Program-made: the position numbers and the translations under genes
Part shown: one piece after another, positions 21,381-31,999 of the stretch
Layout of the letters: each line of letters opens with the position of its first letter
Position numbering within the stretch: the stretch's first letter is position 1
The notes under the pieces: generated by a model
The model's input: only the letters and a program-made list of their open reading frames with translations
The model's database searches: none
What the model was told of the DNA's origin: nothing
NCBI GenBank assembly: GCA_949752795.1
Contig: OX457074.1
Span: 5,903,527-5,967,526, forward strand
DNA from: Hyperoodon ampullatus
Taxonomy: Eukaryota; Chordata; Mammalia; Artiodactyla; Ziphiidae
DNA: 64,000 bases
Direction of reading: 5' to 3'

Positions 21381-22119
21381 CTGAGCACTGCTCCTGTGCT
21401 CTGTTTGGGGGCGGGGTGGGCTCTTCCACGGGGAGGGACTCCTCAGGACCCTTTCCCAAGACCTTGACCGTGAGAAGGTGCCTGGCTGCTTTGGAGGGGG
21501 GGCGTCTCTCGGCCTGGTGAAGCTGTGGGTCCTACTCACAGGGTCATCCAAACACCTACCAAAGAAAGGTCTTGCTTGGGGGCCAGGCAAGTGGAGGCTG
21601 GCCGGAAGGGAGGGAGGAGTCCTAGAGCTGTGAGTCACTCCCGCTGCTGCCCCGGGGTGTATGTGGCTGGGCAGGTGGAGGGCCGCCACCCTATCACCTG
21701 GGAGCAGCGGCTGTTTACAGGCCCGTGGGGCAAGTCTGAGCAGTGCTGGGTGGATGCAGGCGCCTGGCACCAGGCCAGGTGGGTGGAGGGTTGGAAAGAC
21801 GGTTGTTAAACACCCTTCACTTGGGATTGGCAAACCGCCTTGCCTGGCAGAAATTCTGGAAAATAAAACGCGGGGGCCTGTTCCAAAGATGGGGAGGGGT
21901 GGCCGAGAGGATAAAGGAAGGGATATGGTATTTGCTTCCGGAAGCCATGTTCCCTGTGGGACTGGTACCCCCCTCCCCCTCCCCCCCAGGGTAAATCTGA
22001 AGGAAGGTAAGCAAGAGGCAGAGGCAGGGACCTGGATGAAGGTTTGAGAGCACTAGGGCGGTGGAGCCTCACTGAAGCCCTGGAGGGCAGGAAACTAGCT
22101 CCAAGGAAGAGAGAAAGGC

Positions 22120-22290
22120 AAGAACGTGGACTTTGGAGCCCAGAGGCCCGGGCTTTGAGCTGACCTACCACTCACTAGCTGTGTGACTGTGGCCATCGCT
22201 TCCTCTCCTTGAGCCTCAGTCTTCTCATCTGTAAATGAGGTTTCCAGTATTTCCTTCACAGGGTGGAATTATGTGTTACAAAAATCTATC
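22120..22290 (+). mobile_element. MIR SINE (TNS4 intron 2)
   Basis: Clear MIR: CACTCACTAGCTGTGTGACT, CTTGAGCCTCAGTCTTCTCA and TCTGTAAATGAGGTTTCC. Confidence 0.8.
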
Positions 22291-23284
22291 TGGACCTTTT
22301 TAGGGGAGGGATCGACACAAGATCGCCGATGTTTAATTTTTGCTTTTGCTAAGTTAGGACAAAGAGAAGCAGTGAACGTCTGCTAGCATCACAATTATAG
22401 AACGTCTTCCACTCAACACCCCAAAAGTAGGATGGATGAGAGTGCCAACAGAGGAGTTCTACACACTGGATACGTCTGGCTGGATGAAAACTCACTGTGG
22501 TGCCACGGGCTGGGAGAGCTTTGTCACCAGTAGCAGTGGTCTGAGGGGAGGGTTTGGGGAGCAAGGTGCAGCCACCACAGTGACCTGCAGCCTCTCGCTC
22601 TTCTTAGTGATGGCAGAGAACTTTCTAACGGGGAGCTGACCTGCTGGTTGTCTGAGGACGTAGTGAGCTCCCAGGCATCACAGGTGTCCAGGCAGAGGTT
22701 GGAGGAGAGGATTTTTAAAAATTCCATCAGAAGGAACGAGGGCAGAGCTAGGTGGCTTCATCAGGACCCTCTGACCACTGCTGCTCTCTGGCACCCCCTG
22801 CTGCCCAGAGTCTGGTGGACACATCCTCACAATGGCAGGTTGTGCCCAGGGCATCTGAGAACGCAGACAACTGCCCATCGGTCCCTTGGAGGAAGGACCC
22901 TCTTATCAACACCCCTACCCTGTACAAGTGCACGCCTCACAAAGGTTGGTCTTGCCCCAGCTGGCCTTGAGTGTATGGAAGCCCTACCCTGGGGCATGAG
23001 CATTAAAGTCCTAGGCTGGCTCCTGCCAGCGATAATTAGGCCCAAGTCACCTTTCCTGCAGAGACATGCCCACGACTGGCCTTAAGAAGCAGGAAGACTC
23101 TTGAGGGATGGAGGTGGTTCTTTTACTAGGCTTGTCAGGCAATGCTCCATGGGAGGAGCAGAAGGCCGGCTGGAGACCAGGAGCCCGGGTGCCAGAGGGA
23201 CCTGTGTGCCGGGCTGACCTCCACCCCAGAGCCTGAACCTGTCCTGGGGCTGGTCTTAGTCACAACCCCAATGTTGACTACAAA

Positions 23285-23635
23285 CAGCCACCATTTATCA
23301 TGACCTACGGTGCCCCAGGATTTGTGATAAACACCCATCAAATGTTATTTTTTCAATCCCTGCAACACCTTTGAAGTGCAAACTCATCTCTATTTTACAG
23401 ATGAAGAATCTGAGACGCAAAGAAGTGAAGTAAACAGCTTGTGTAAGGTTTGCCTGATTCCAGTGATTAGGCTAGACTGGCTCCTTCCTCAAGTCCATCA
23501 ACCTCAGTCTTTTTGTTTGTAAAATGGGGATAAAATATTCGTCTCATGGAGGTGGATTGGGAAGATCAAAGGTTCAATTATTAAGTGCTCAGCACAGTGC
23601 CTGGATAGAATGATAAATGCTCAATAAGTAGAAAT
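23285..23635. mobile_element. MIR pair (minus then plus, TNS4 intron 2)
   Basis: At 23285-23440 minus-oriented MIR (TTTTACAGATGAAGAATCTG). At 23440-23635 plus-oriented MIR (AACCTCAGTCTTTTTG, TGTAAAATGGGGATAAAATA, GCACAGTGCCTGGATAG). Confidence 0.65.
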
Positions 23636-23906
23636 TCTCCTGGATCCCATCTGTAATCCTCACCACACCCTCTAACCCACGCTCATTAAACCCCTGGAGG
23701 CCTCAGTCTTCCAGCCTGTCTAATGGGCCTGCTGCTCGGTGACCCTCATCCTCAAAGTGTACTTGAAACTCTTTGGGAAACTGAAGCCAGATGCAGAGAT
23801 TTCTGGATACGCTTGGACGTGGTGGTATCCTGGAGTTGGCTTGAACCAGTTCATGAAAGCTGACTGTTAAATTTTCAAGATTTTTTCCAGCTGGTTGCTA
23901 AATAAA

Positions 23907-23983
23907 CATTGTAAGTTTGTGTAGTTTAATCTTTAGTAATGGCTAAACCATTACTAAAGAATAAACTACACAAACTTACAATG
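23907..23983. repeat. Near-perfect inverted repeat, 36-bp arms with 5-nt loop
   Basis: The arms 23907-23942 and 23948-23983 are reverse complements with one mismatch, separated by CTAAA. It lies within TNS4 intron 2 in AT-rich sequence. It does not match the MADE1 palindrome as remembered. Confidence 0.95.
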
Positions 23984-24512
23984 AAATAACATATTAAAAA
24001 CAAAAGTAATAAACACTCAAAAATTCAACACATCCCAATTACTTACTATATTTACTATTACCTATACTCGAAGTTATTTACATTTATTGTTATTGGTAAG
24101 GTGAAAATACTATTCCTATAAAAATTTCAGGGTGCCAGGCTAGGACCTAAGAGAGACACCAAAGAACAGTGAGATTCAGGGACACCACATTTATCAAGCT
24201 CTTATTTATATGCATGGCATTGTATAATATGCTTATCTATATTCGCTTATTTAAATTCTCTGAAAAATTACATAAAACAGGTATCCATCACTTTCCAAAC
24301 TCAAGAACCAAATAGAATTGGACAGTGAGGGCTACTTAGATTTATCTCTGTTATAGAGCAGAGAAAACAGGGAGGTTAAATAACTTGTTTAGAGCTGCAC
24401 AGCACTCCTCAGTAGGACACTGTTCCCTGCTCCTCTGATCTGATAGAAAACTCCTTCCTCATGAGGTCTGGTCCCCAAACCCTCCTCCTGGCACTGTGCC
24501 CCAGTTCCTTAC

Positions 24513-24951
24513 CCAAAGCTTCAGGCTCTTCTTTCTTTCTCCTCGAGGTAGTGCTTTGGGTGGGCTCAGCCCAAGGGCCACCAGGCCCTGGAGGGAGCAG
24601 CTGGAAGGTGGGGTCCAGTTCCAGAATCATCTGGTTGAGGCTCTCCAGCGAGAAGTCAATGTAGGAGTCAAGGTCCTCCAAGGCTCCCGAGGCCTGCTCC
24701 CCAGGGGACTGCAGGAGGCAGCTGGCTTTGGCTCCAGCCTGTGGGGCCTGCTGGAGCCTGCTGGGGGGCTCCTTGCAGGGCATGGGGGCCATCAGGGCCT
24801 GAGCTCCCCAGCCTTCTGTGGTGTAGTAAGGACACTGGGGTGGCAGGCCGGGGCTGGGTGCTGGGTGCAGGGCCCTCCTGGGTTCCTCACAGGAAGCCAA
24901 GCCGACTGCGGGGCCTCCTGCCAGCAGGGGGCTGGACATCACCTGTGACAT
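24513..24951 (-). CDS. TNS4: TNS4 coding exon 2, start codon and residues 1-147
   Basis: The exon itself probably starts at 25041, after the acceptor TTTCAG; 24952-25041 is 5' UTR. The ATG at 24951-24949 begins MSQVMSSPLL, matching the human start. The open frame continues upstream only to a TTG, so no earlier in-frame ATG exists in this exon. The donor G|GTAAG follows 24513 and leaves phase 1. The encoded part is rich in Pro, Ser and Gln. It contains an acidic, LD-motif-like helix, LDSYIDFSLESLNQMILELD, at about residues 94-113, which is strongly conserved with human tensin-4. Confidence 0.96.
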
Positions 24952-25159
24952 AGTGGGGATAGTGACCTGGCAGTTTACCTCTGGCTTCAAACCAGCCTCA
25001 CATCACACAGATGTCACTTGCCAATCAGGAGCTCTTGGGACCTGAAAGAAGCGGGCGTGGGAGCGAGGGTGGGAACTGAGTAAATTCTGTAGATGAAGCC
25101 CCGGGCTCCCTTCCCCCCAAACAAAGGCATATTTCTTCACTCATTTAAATTCACTCATT

Positions 25160-25345
25160 TGAAAGCATGGCTGCTGGAGCCAGTCTGCCCCAGGTTTGCA
25201 TCCTGGCTCCACCACTTACTAGCTGTGCAATGTTGGGCAAGTTAATTAACTTCTCTGTGCCTCGGTTTCCTTATCTATAAAATGAGCTGATATTTGTCAT
25301 ATGTTTAGAATATGCCTAGCACATAATAAACATTATGCAAGTGAT
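25160..25345 (+). mobile_element. MIR SINE (TNS4 intron 1)
   Basis: Nearly complete MIR: GCATGGCTGCTGGAGCCAGT, CTCCACCACTTACTAGCTGT, GTGCCTCGGTTTCCTTATC and ATAATAAACATTATGC. A minus-oriented copy follows at about 25375-25635. Confidence 0.8.
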
Positions 25346-25639
25346 GATTAAATAAAATAACTTCAATAGATGTTTGTTGGCTACTTACTATGCCCCAGCC
25401 TTATTTATTAAATACATACTAGCTAATATTTACCGAGTAATTACTATGCACCTATGCCCTAGTAGTTACACCTAAAAATCCTCACAACAACTCTGTTAGT
25501 AGATGCTATTATTATTCCATTTTATAATGGGAGAACTGAGATACAGAGAGGTAAGTAACTTGCCCAAGGGTCATCAGGCCAATAGGTGTCAGAGCAGGAC
25601 TGGACCCCAGACTGCGTGATGTCAGGGCCCCTGCACTCA

Positions 25640-26290
25640 GCTGCTACTCCATGTGGGCCAGTTGGTGAAACAGACAGGTAAGCAGGTGAGCACTCATAAA
25701 CAGTGCCATCGGGGAGGAAGGGAGGCGGGGAGGCAGAAGGGAGTCTGTAGGCCCTAGTTGGGGAGGTCAGGGAGGACTTCCTGGAGGAAGGGATACATAA
25801 AGGGAGACAAGAAGGAAAAGCAGGAGCTGGCTGGGCCAGCCAGATAGGGGTGAGGAGGCAAGTGTATTCAGAGGCCTGATGGACAGGGGAGATATTGAGC
25901 ATCTGGGAAACAGAGAGAAACTAGGGTGGATGAAGGGGAAGTTGGGGTGGGGAAGGCAGGCTGGCCAGACCCTGCAGAGCCTTGCAGGCTGGGCTCAGTA
26001 GTGCTGACTCAACCCTGAGGGCAATGGTGAGCCACAGAACAGTTTTTTTTTGTTTTGTTTTTTCCCGGTACGCGGGCCTCTCACTGTTGTGGCCTCTCCC
26101 GTTGCGGAGGCTCAGCGGCCATGGCTTACGGGCCTAGCTGCTCCGCAGCATGTGGGATCTTCCAGACTGGGGCACGAACCCGTGTCCCCTGCATCGGCAG
26201 GCGGACTCTCAACCACTGCGCCACCAGGGAAGCCCCCACAGAACAGTTTTGATCTGAGGAGTGACATCATCAGATGATATTCACTCACTG
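25640..26290 (-). mobile_element. L2 fragment with nested SINE (TNS4 intron 1)
   Basis: TCAGGGAGGACTTCCTGGAG, CAGAGCCTTGCAGGCTGGGC and GAGTGACATCATCAGATG follow the L2 reverse-complement pattern. The CHR-2-like SINE at 26044-26236 interrupts it. Confidence 0.65.
26044..26236 (-). mobile_element. CHR-2-like SINE with internal deletion (TNS4 intron 1)
   Basis: Left T-rich tail, body from CGGTACGCGGGCCTCTCACT to CCACCAGGGAAGCCC. The GCACAGGCTCCGGACGCGCA-type segment is missing. Target duplication CCACAGAACAGTTTT on both sides. Confidence 0.94.
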
Positions 26291-26624
26291 GGGGCTCATC
26301 TGGGAAAAAGATGTCCCAACTTCCTCCTTTCCCTTATGTGGGAAGTTCTTCCCCTTGTCTAGCCTTAATGCCACATGTTAGTGGTTTCTTACAGGAAGTA
26401 AGAGGTTCTGGAACAGAGGCTGCCAAGAAACCTGTAAGGAGCTGGGATATGCTGGTTGTGCTACCACTGCCTGCTCTGAGCCTCACTGGCCCCAGCCCCC
26501 GACCCCGACCAAGGTACCCTCCAACTCCTCTCGTCTTCTAAGATGCCTCCACCACATCCTGCTTTAGAGTCAGACCCTAGTGTTGGAAAAGGCATTGCGA
26601 CCAGCCTGGGGCAAATGAAATAAA

Positions 26625-27110
26625 TGCGAACTCTCGAGTCTGAAGATTCAGATTCAAATCCCAGCTCAAACAGTTCCTTAAGGTGTAACTCTGACCCTCA
26701 GTTTCCTCATTTGTGAGATGGGGATAAGAATTCCTGCCTTGTGCCCTTCTGGAGGGTGGTGTGGAACCAGCGAGGTGTTGCTTGTGAAACCAGTTAGACA
26801 ATTCTAAATAGTACTTGGAAATAAGGGCTTATATATCAATAGAATATAATACCTTCATAATAATAAATAATAATAGCTCCCATTTTTTTTTGAGCACTCA
26901 CCATGTGCCAGGCACTGATTTTCCCTATGGTAACTCTTTTTAATCCTCTCATAACCCTAGGAAGTACTGCATCCCTATTACCAACCCATTTTACAGATGA
27001 AGATACTGAGATTCAGAGAGGTTAAGAAATCTGTATCGGCCACACGTCCAGAAAAGTGGTAGAGCTGGGATTCAAACGCGAGCTGTGGACTTCAGACTCT
27101 TAGCTCCTTA
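26625..27110. mobile_element. MIR pair (plus then minus, TNS4 intron 1)
   Basis: 26625-26790 plus MIR (CCTCAGTTTCCTCATTTGTG). 26865-27110 minus MIR (GAGCACTCACCATGTGCCAG, CATTTTACAGATGAAGATAC, AGAGCTGGGATTCAAACGCG). Confidence 0.75.
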
Positions 27111-27544
27111 TACCACACAGAGTTCAAATGCCGAGGAACACGTGAGGTCCAGAGAGCGGCTGTGAGTTGCCCCAAGTTCGCACAGTAAGTTAATGAGAAA
27201 AGCCAGAACCCTCCTCTCTCCTACAGCTCCTGCCAGCCCTGCTGCCAGACTTCTCCTTGGCCAGGTCCTGGAGGGGGCGGGCACATCCCAAGCTCGGGAA
27301 GCGTGTCTATAAATGGCAGTGGAAGGGAACGGGCCTCCGAGCTCCTTTCTGGGGGCAGCTGAGGACATGGAGCTTTGGCTCCAAGCGGCCTGGGTTTGTC
27401 AGGGCAGGATCTCAGCACACCCTGCAGGGTTTTTGGCTGGGCCTCAAAGAGGAGCCTGGGGTTACGGTCCTTGGGGAGCACACTGGGGACCTGGGTCCTC
27501 CCCCAGGACCAGGACCCGGACCCAGGATGTCTGCCTGCTGATTG

Positions 27545-27810
27545 GAAAGTGCTTTTGTGCCATGCTGGGCAAGTGTCCGTTCCTCTCTGGACCTCAGTTG
27601 TCCCATCTGTATAATGGGAAAGTGATCATAACAGACACTTAAAACATATTCATTTCATTTTCTCAATGGTTCTTTGAAAAAGGTACTCTTCCTGTGGGGC
27701 TGGAGAGGTTAAAGGATTTGCCTGGGGTCATACAACCCACAGAACCCAGTAGTGGAACTGGGATTTGAACTCAGGTGGTCTTGGCTCCAAGTCCCACACT
27801 CTATGCCACT
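27545..27810. mobile_element. MIR fragments (TNS4 intron 1)
   Basis: A plus-oriented piece at 27545-27640 (CTGGACCTCAGTTGTCCCAT, CTGTATAATGGGAAAGTG) and a minus-oriented piece at 27640-27810 (GGAACTGGGATTTGAACTCA). Confidence 0.65.
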
Positions 27811-28843
27811 GCTTCATAGATTTAAGATCCCTTTCACCTCTCTCTGCCCATTCTGGGGTTCCGGGACCCAGTGGGACAGGTCTGGGATTGAGCAAAGGGC
27901 AGGCAGCCCCTTGGGATCTTCTTCAAACTCGTCTCACTTTTAACACTCCCTGAAGCACCACTGGACCTCCCAGGGCTGGTCTCACTCCTTTATTCCTGGA
28001 CACCTTCCCTCTCCTGTCCCCACCAGCACACTTCTCTAGCTCTTTCCTTCCTGCTCTAAAGGTGAAGGGAAGGTCCCTGGGCTCAGTGCTGTGTGTATGT
28101 ATGGAGGCGGGCTGTAGTGGGTAGGGAGGGCCCCTTTTTATAGGACCCACCCACTCACTGGAGGGGAATCTCTTTCTTTGTTCCCAAGGGCTCTGGAGGC
28201 AGGGGGGTCCTGATTCCTGGGCAAATCCCCTCATCCGTTTCATTGCCAGCTTCTTCTCCTGACTTACTCTTTCCCTTCTACAAGCCCAGGTCAGTGGAGG
28301 GAGCGGGTGGCAGAGGGGGAGGCTGAATCCCCCCCAAAGCACCTTGTCCCAATAGCCCAATTCCCCACTCCACCCCCTTGCTTGAAGAGTGGCTTTGATT
28401 GCCCCATGCTCTCCACCCAGACCCAGTGAAGCAGACCCTGGGACAGCAGGCAGGGACCCGCAGGACCAGCGCAGGCCATGCCGCCACCCCCTGGATTCCT
28501 GGTGGCCTCTGAAGGGCCCAGCACGGGGGCTCAGCTCACGACCAGGCCCCAGGGACTCCGGGCTGGGAGGCAGGAGGCTGGGTTCTGGGTCCATTCCCTT
28601 CCCAAGCCTCGGAGGCCCCCCGGGCAAGCCTCTTCCCCTCCCTGGACCACGGTTGTCTCATCTGTACACCGAGGGCTACAGATTAAGTTCTCCCAAAGTG
28701 CAGAACTCGGGTCTGTGGTCCCGAGACCATCTTCCGCTCATGCCCAGCCTCTCCCCCACTTCTCTCCACCTTCACTCCGAGCCCCAGGAGAGGTGAAGAA
28801 GCTGAGCCTCCCTCTCTCCTCCTTAAAGAATAAAGGCACCTAC

Positions 28844-28935
28844 CTGGTGTCCCCGGCAGGCAAAACACTCCTGCGTTCCCTCCTGGCTCCTGGGACGGAG
28901 AGAGGCTGTCAGAGCCCAGGTGAGGAGTAAGGGGA
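28844..28935 (-). other. TNS4: Candidate non-coding exon 1 of TNS4 (5' UTR)
   Basis: The minus strand offers a strong splice donor CAG|GTAGGT with the exon ending at 28844. It lies downstream of a TATA-like/GC-box pair. The first coding exon at 25041 begins after an AG acceptor and carries 90 nt of 5' UTR, so at least one upstream non-coding exon must exist. The distance (about 3.8 kb) and total gene length (about 21 kb) are reasonable for the locus. The 5' boundary is a guess from the TATA-like position. Confidence 0.5.
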
Positions 28936-28955
28936 GGTGCGGTTCACCTCCAGCT

Positions 28956-28990
28956 CCGCCTTAAGAGCAGCCGGCCAGCCCCGCCCTCTC
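28956..28990 (-). promoter_or_regulatory. Candidate TNS4 core promoter
   Basis: Read on the minus strand, a GC-box-like GGGCGGGGC (about 28986-28978) is followed by a TATA-like CTCTTAAGG (28966-28958), about 25-30 nt upstream of the proposed start of exon 1. The surrounding 28.9-29.1 kb is GC-rich and free of recognisable repeats. This is inferred from motif spacing and from the position 3.8 kb upstream of the first coding exon; no transcript evidence is available. Confidence 0.45.
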
Positions 28991-30490
28991 TCCTCCCTCC
29001 CAGGCCCTGCATGTGGCCTGACAGCCGGCAGGCCCCACCTGCAGGTCTAGACCGCTCAGGTGGGGCTGGCATGGGCGGGGAAGGGAAGCACTGGGGGGCG
29101 GCCTGGCCCTGGTGGGCACTGGGGCAGGGTGTGTGCGTGTGTGTGGGGGTCCCAAGCTTCCTGCTGCTCATCCCCTCCGTGGGAACCACGTGCTCAGGGG
29201 AACCCCTGCTTGGACAGGGCTTGTTAGGACCAAGGTGTACTGTAGGCATTCCCTTCACCCAGTGCCAACCAGGGGAGGAACCGGGGGGTTGGCAGGGCTA
29301 GCAGAGAGTGAAGCCTTGACCTTGGGGGAGCAGGATGCCAAGGGACAGGAGACTCTTCCCAAAGGCCCCTCCTGTGCTCTCTGGGCTGGGTCACTGTGGC
29401 AGGCACCGTTGGAATTCAGGCGGGGCACAGATATTGTCTTTTCTTCTTAGCCTGGGAATAGGCTTCTAACTCAAGGGGAGGAGGCTCTGAGGGCTTTGAG
29501 AAGGGACTCAAAGCCTTGCTGGACTTCATTCATTCACTCATGGACTATCCCTCTGCACGGTATTGTGGAAGTTCCATGTGGTAGTGATGGCAGGAAGTCC
29601 AAAAGTCCAGGCATTCCCCCTCCCTGGCTCCAATCCCTCCCTGTTCTGTGCCAGGGGTCCCAGAGTATTCTGAGGGGGCATCCAGCCGTTGTGGGGGAGG
29701 GCCGCTGCTGGTAGAGCTGAGCCGCATCTGGGCAGGTTGGTCTGAAGCTAGGAAGCCAGCAAAGTCTCCAGCCCAGGGACTCATGGTGACTTCCGAAGTG
29801 ACTAATCTCAGGGGTGGGTGGGCTGCCCAGTGCCCCCATAATGCTCAGTGGTAAGGCTTCTGACCTTAAAGTTTTTGATGTTCTGTGGCTTCATGGAGGC
29901 CACATGAGCTTGCGTCACGGGAGGCGAGGGGACACAACTGTGCAAAGTTGTGAAAAGGCGTCTCTGGGCGTTCACGCAGCCCAGCCGGCCCATAGCCTGG
30001 TGAGCAGTTGTGTCTTTGAATGAAGAAAATGGTGCCCTTTCCTTGGGGTGGATGCAGCTGCAAAACAGGGTGCACTGCCCACAGCAGCCTTATTCATGGG
30101 CAGCCAGCTGCTGAGATTCTAAGGTGGAAGCGGCAGGTTACAGGGGGTGAAAGTGTCGGGCCAGGATTGGAGTGGTCCTGGTGTTGGCCCTGGCTGCCTT
30201 CCTGGGGGCTGACACTGAGGCCAGTTTTTGCAGTTCTTCAGGTCTGGGAGCCCCAGGCTTATCACCCTGTGCCTGAGCGTTACAGTCTTTCTTGGCAGGT
30301 TTGACTCTTTTGGTTCACATTCGGCTGCTTCCTTCACCTTAAGCCAGTCCCGGGAACACTGATTCCAGCCTCAGTCACCTCACAGACCCCGCCCACTCAC
30401 CCCCCCTGCCTCTGCCTCAACCCCCACCTCCCTCTGCTCCCCCTACCTTCCCCCCACCTCCTCTCGACATGATCAGCCTCCCAAGGGGTG
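28990..30490. other. Upstream flank of TNS4, no gene recognised
   Basis: GC-rich, largely repeat-free sequence just upstream of the proposed promoter, becoming C-rich at 30360-30470. It could hold regulatory elements; none is identifiable by motif alone. Confidence 0.5.
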
Positions 30491-30496
30491 GGACAG

Positions 30497-30962
30497 AATT
30501 TCTTTCTGCATCTATGGATATGAGTGTGTGATTTTTTCCCCTCTTTTGCTTGTTGATGTGATGGAGTACATTAATTGATTTTTGAATATTGAACCAAGCT
30601 TGCATACCTGGAATACATCCCACTTGGTTGTGTTGTATAATTTTTTATACATTGTTGGGCTCAATTTGCTAATATTTTGTTGAGGATGTTTGCATCGATG
30701 CTTATGAGAGAGATTGATCTGTGGTTTTCTTGTAATGTCTTTGTCTGGTTGTGGTATTCGAGTGATGTTGGCCTCATAGAATGAGTTAGAGTATTCTCTC
30801 TGTTTCTAGCTTCTGAAGGAGGTTGTACAGAATTGGGATAATTTCTTCCTTAAATGTTTGGTAGAATTCACCAGTAAACCCATTGGGGCCTTATGCTTTC
30901 AGTTTTGGAAGATTATTAATTATAGATTCAACTTCTTTAATAGACACAGGCCTATTCACAGC
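30497..30962 (-). mobile_element. L1 ORF2 fragment (reverse transcriptase region)
   Basis: On the minus strand the translation contains [10 protein letters not shown] and ISIDAE, with [12 protein letters not shown] before them; these are signature pieces of the L1 ORF2 reverse transcriptase. It is truncated at both ends and carries a frame break. Confidence 0.9.
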
Positions 30963-31164
30963 ATTTCTTTCCAACTTCAACATATAGCATTTTCCTGGCT
31001 GCTGGGGGCAACTTGGTCTACATCTACCCTTCCAAGAGAAGAGATTCCAAGCCTATATTTGAGGGATCCTGAACTCCTCTCACTCCTAAGGAAGAGGGAA
31101 AATCAAACAAACAAACAAAAAATGTAGTTTCTGACAGGCTTTTTTTCTTGTAGAGAATCTGTTA

Positions 31165-31300
31165 CACATTCATTCAAAATACATTCATTGAATGTTCTTA
31201 TGTTTAGGCACTGGGATACCAAGATGAATGGGACAAGGTTCCTGCTCCCAAGGAGCATGCTGTCTATGGGAGAGGATGACTCATAGGCAAATAAGTCCCC
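31165..31300 (-). mobile_element. L2 3'-end fragment
   Basis: CATTCATTGAATGTTCTTAT, AGGCACTGGGATACCAAGAT and CTCCCAAGGAGCATGC follow the reverse complement of the L2 terminus. Confidence 0.65.
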
Positions 31301-31599
31301 AAATCCCAGGCTGGTGCTCCCCAAATCCTACAAAGGAGGGGAAATGCTTGGTCCTCTCTGGTAGCCATTAGTCACATGTGGCTATTCAGCCCTTTTGATG
31401 TGGCTGGTCCAAACTGAAACGTGTCCTAGGCGTGAAACACGATTCAGATTTCAAAGACTTAGTATGAAAAAAAGAATGTAAATATCTCATTGATGCTTTT
31501 TATATTGATAACACGTTGATAATATTTTATAGATATTGGGTTAAATAAAATATACTATTAAAATTAATTTCACCTGCTTCTTTTCACTATTTGAGATGT

Positions 31600-31990
31600 G
31601 TTTTATTAGTTTCCTGAGGCTGCTATAACAAATTGCCACAAACCTGGTGGTTTAAAACATCAAAAATATATTCATTTGCAGGCTGGAGCCTAGAAACCTG
31701 AAATTGGGTTGTTGGGAAGAATCTGTCCCTTGCCTCTTCCACCTTCTGGTGTCTGCCCTGGAATTCCTGGGCTTGTGGCCATGTTGCTCCAATCTCTGCC
31801 TTGTCTTTACTTTGCTTTCTCCCCTGTCTGTGTTATCTTTTACCTCCGTCTTATGAAGACCATATGATGACATTTAGGGCTCCCTTAGATAATCCAGGGT
31901 AATCTTACCATGAAATCCTTAACTTAATTACATCTGCAAAGATCCTTTTTCCAAATAAGGTAACATTAGAAACTTTCAGGAGTTAAGACT
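31600..31990 (-). mobile_element. MLT1-type LTR
   Basis: Reverse complement of the MaLR LTR: TTATTAGTTTCCTGAGGCTG, CTATAACAAATTGCCACAAA, CTTGCCTCTTCCACCTTCTGG and TTACATCTGCAAAGATCC. Confidence 0.85.
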
Positions 31991-31999
31991 TGATACTTT

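Larger units (their letters stand above)
7485..28935 (-). other. TNS4: TNS4 (tensin-4/Cten) gene, complete
   Basis: Tensin-4 is a focal-adhesion adaptor. Unlike tensins 1-3 it lacks the N-terminal actin-binding/PTEN-like region, and it binds the integrin beta cytoplasmic tail through its PTB domain. Twelve coding exons were assembled by splice sites: 24951-24513, 18695-18293, 17150-16729, 15216-15118, 14792-14667, 13578-13486, 13393-13316, 11971-11900, 11039-10871, 10071-10003, 9762-9736 and 9260-9119. They total 2139 nt, which is 712 codons plus a stop, with no frameshift or internal stop. From N to C terminus the protein has a Ser/Pro-rich half (1 to about 440), an SH2 domain (about 445-555) and a PTB domain (about 578-705). 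Exon 1 and both transcript ends are inferred. Differences from the human protein recalled from memory are a four-residue insertion before SH2, a loss of about seven residues in exon 3, and a changed caspase-3 motif in exon 9. Gene identity is very secure because nearly every exon matches tensin-4 closely. Confidence 0.96.

Noticed and set aside
24952..24990. Upstream in-frame extension of TNS4 with 13 more residues
   Set aside because: The codon at 24990-24988 is TTG, not ATG; the ATG at 24951 matches the known start.
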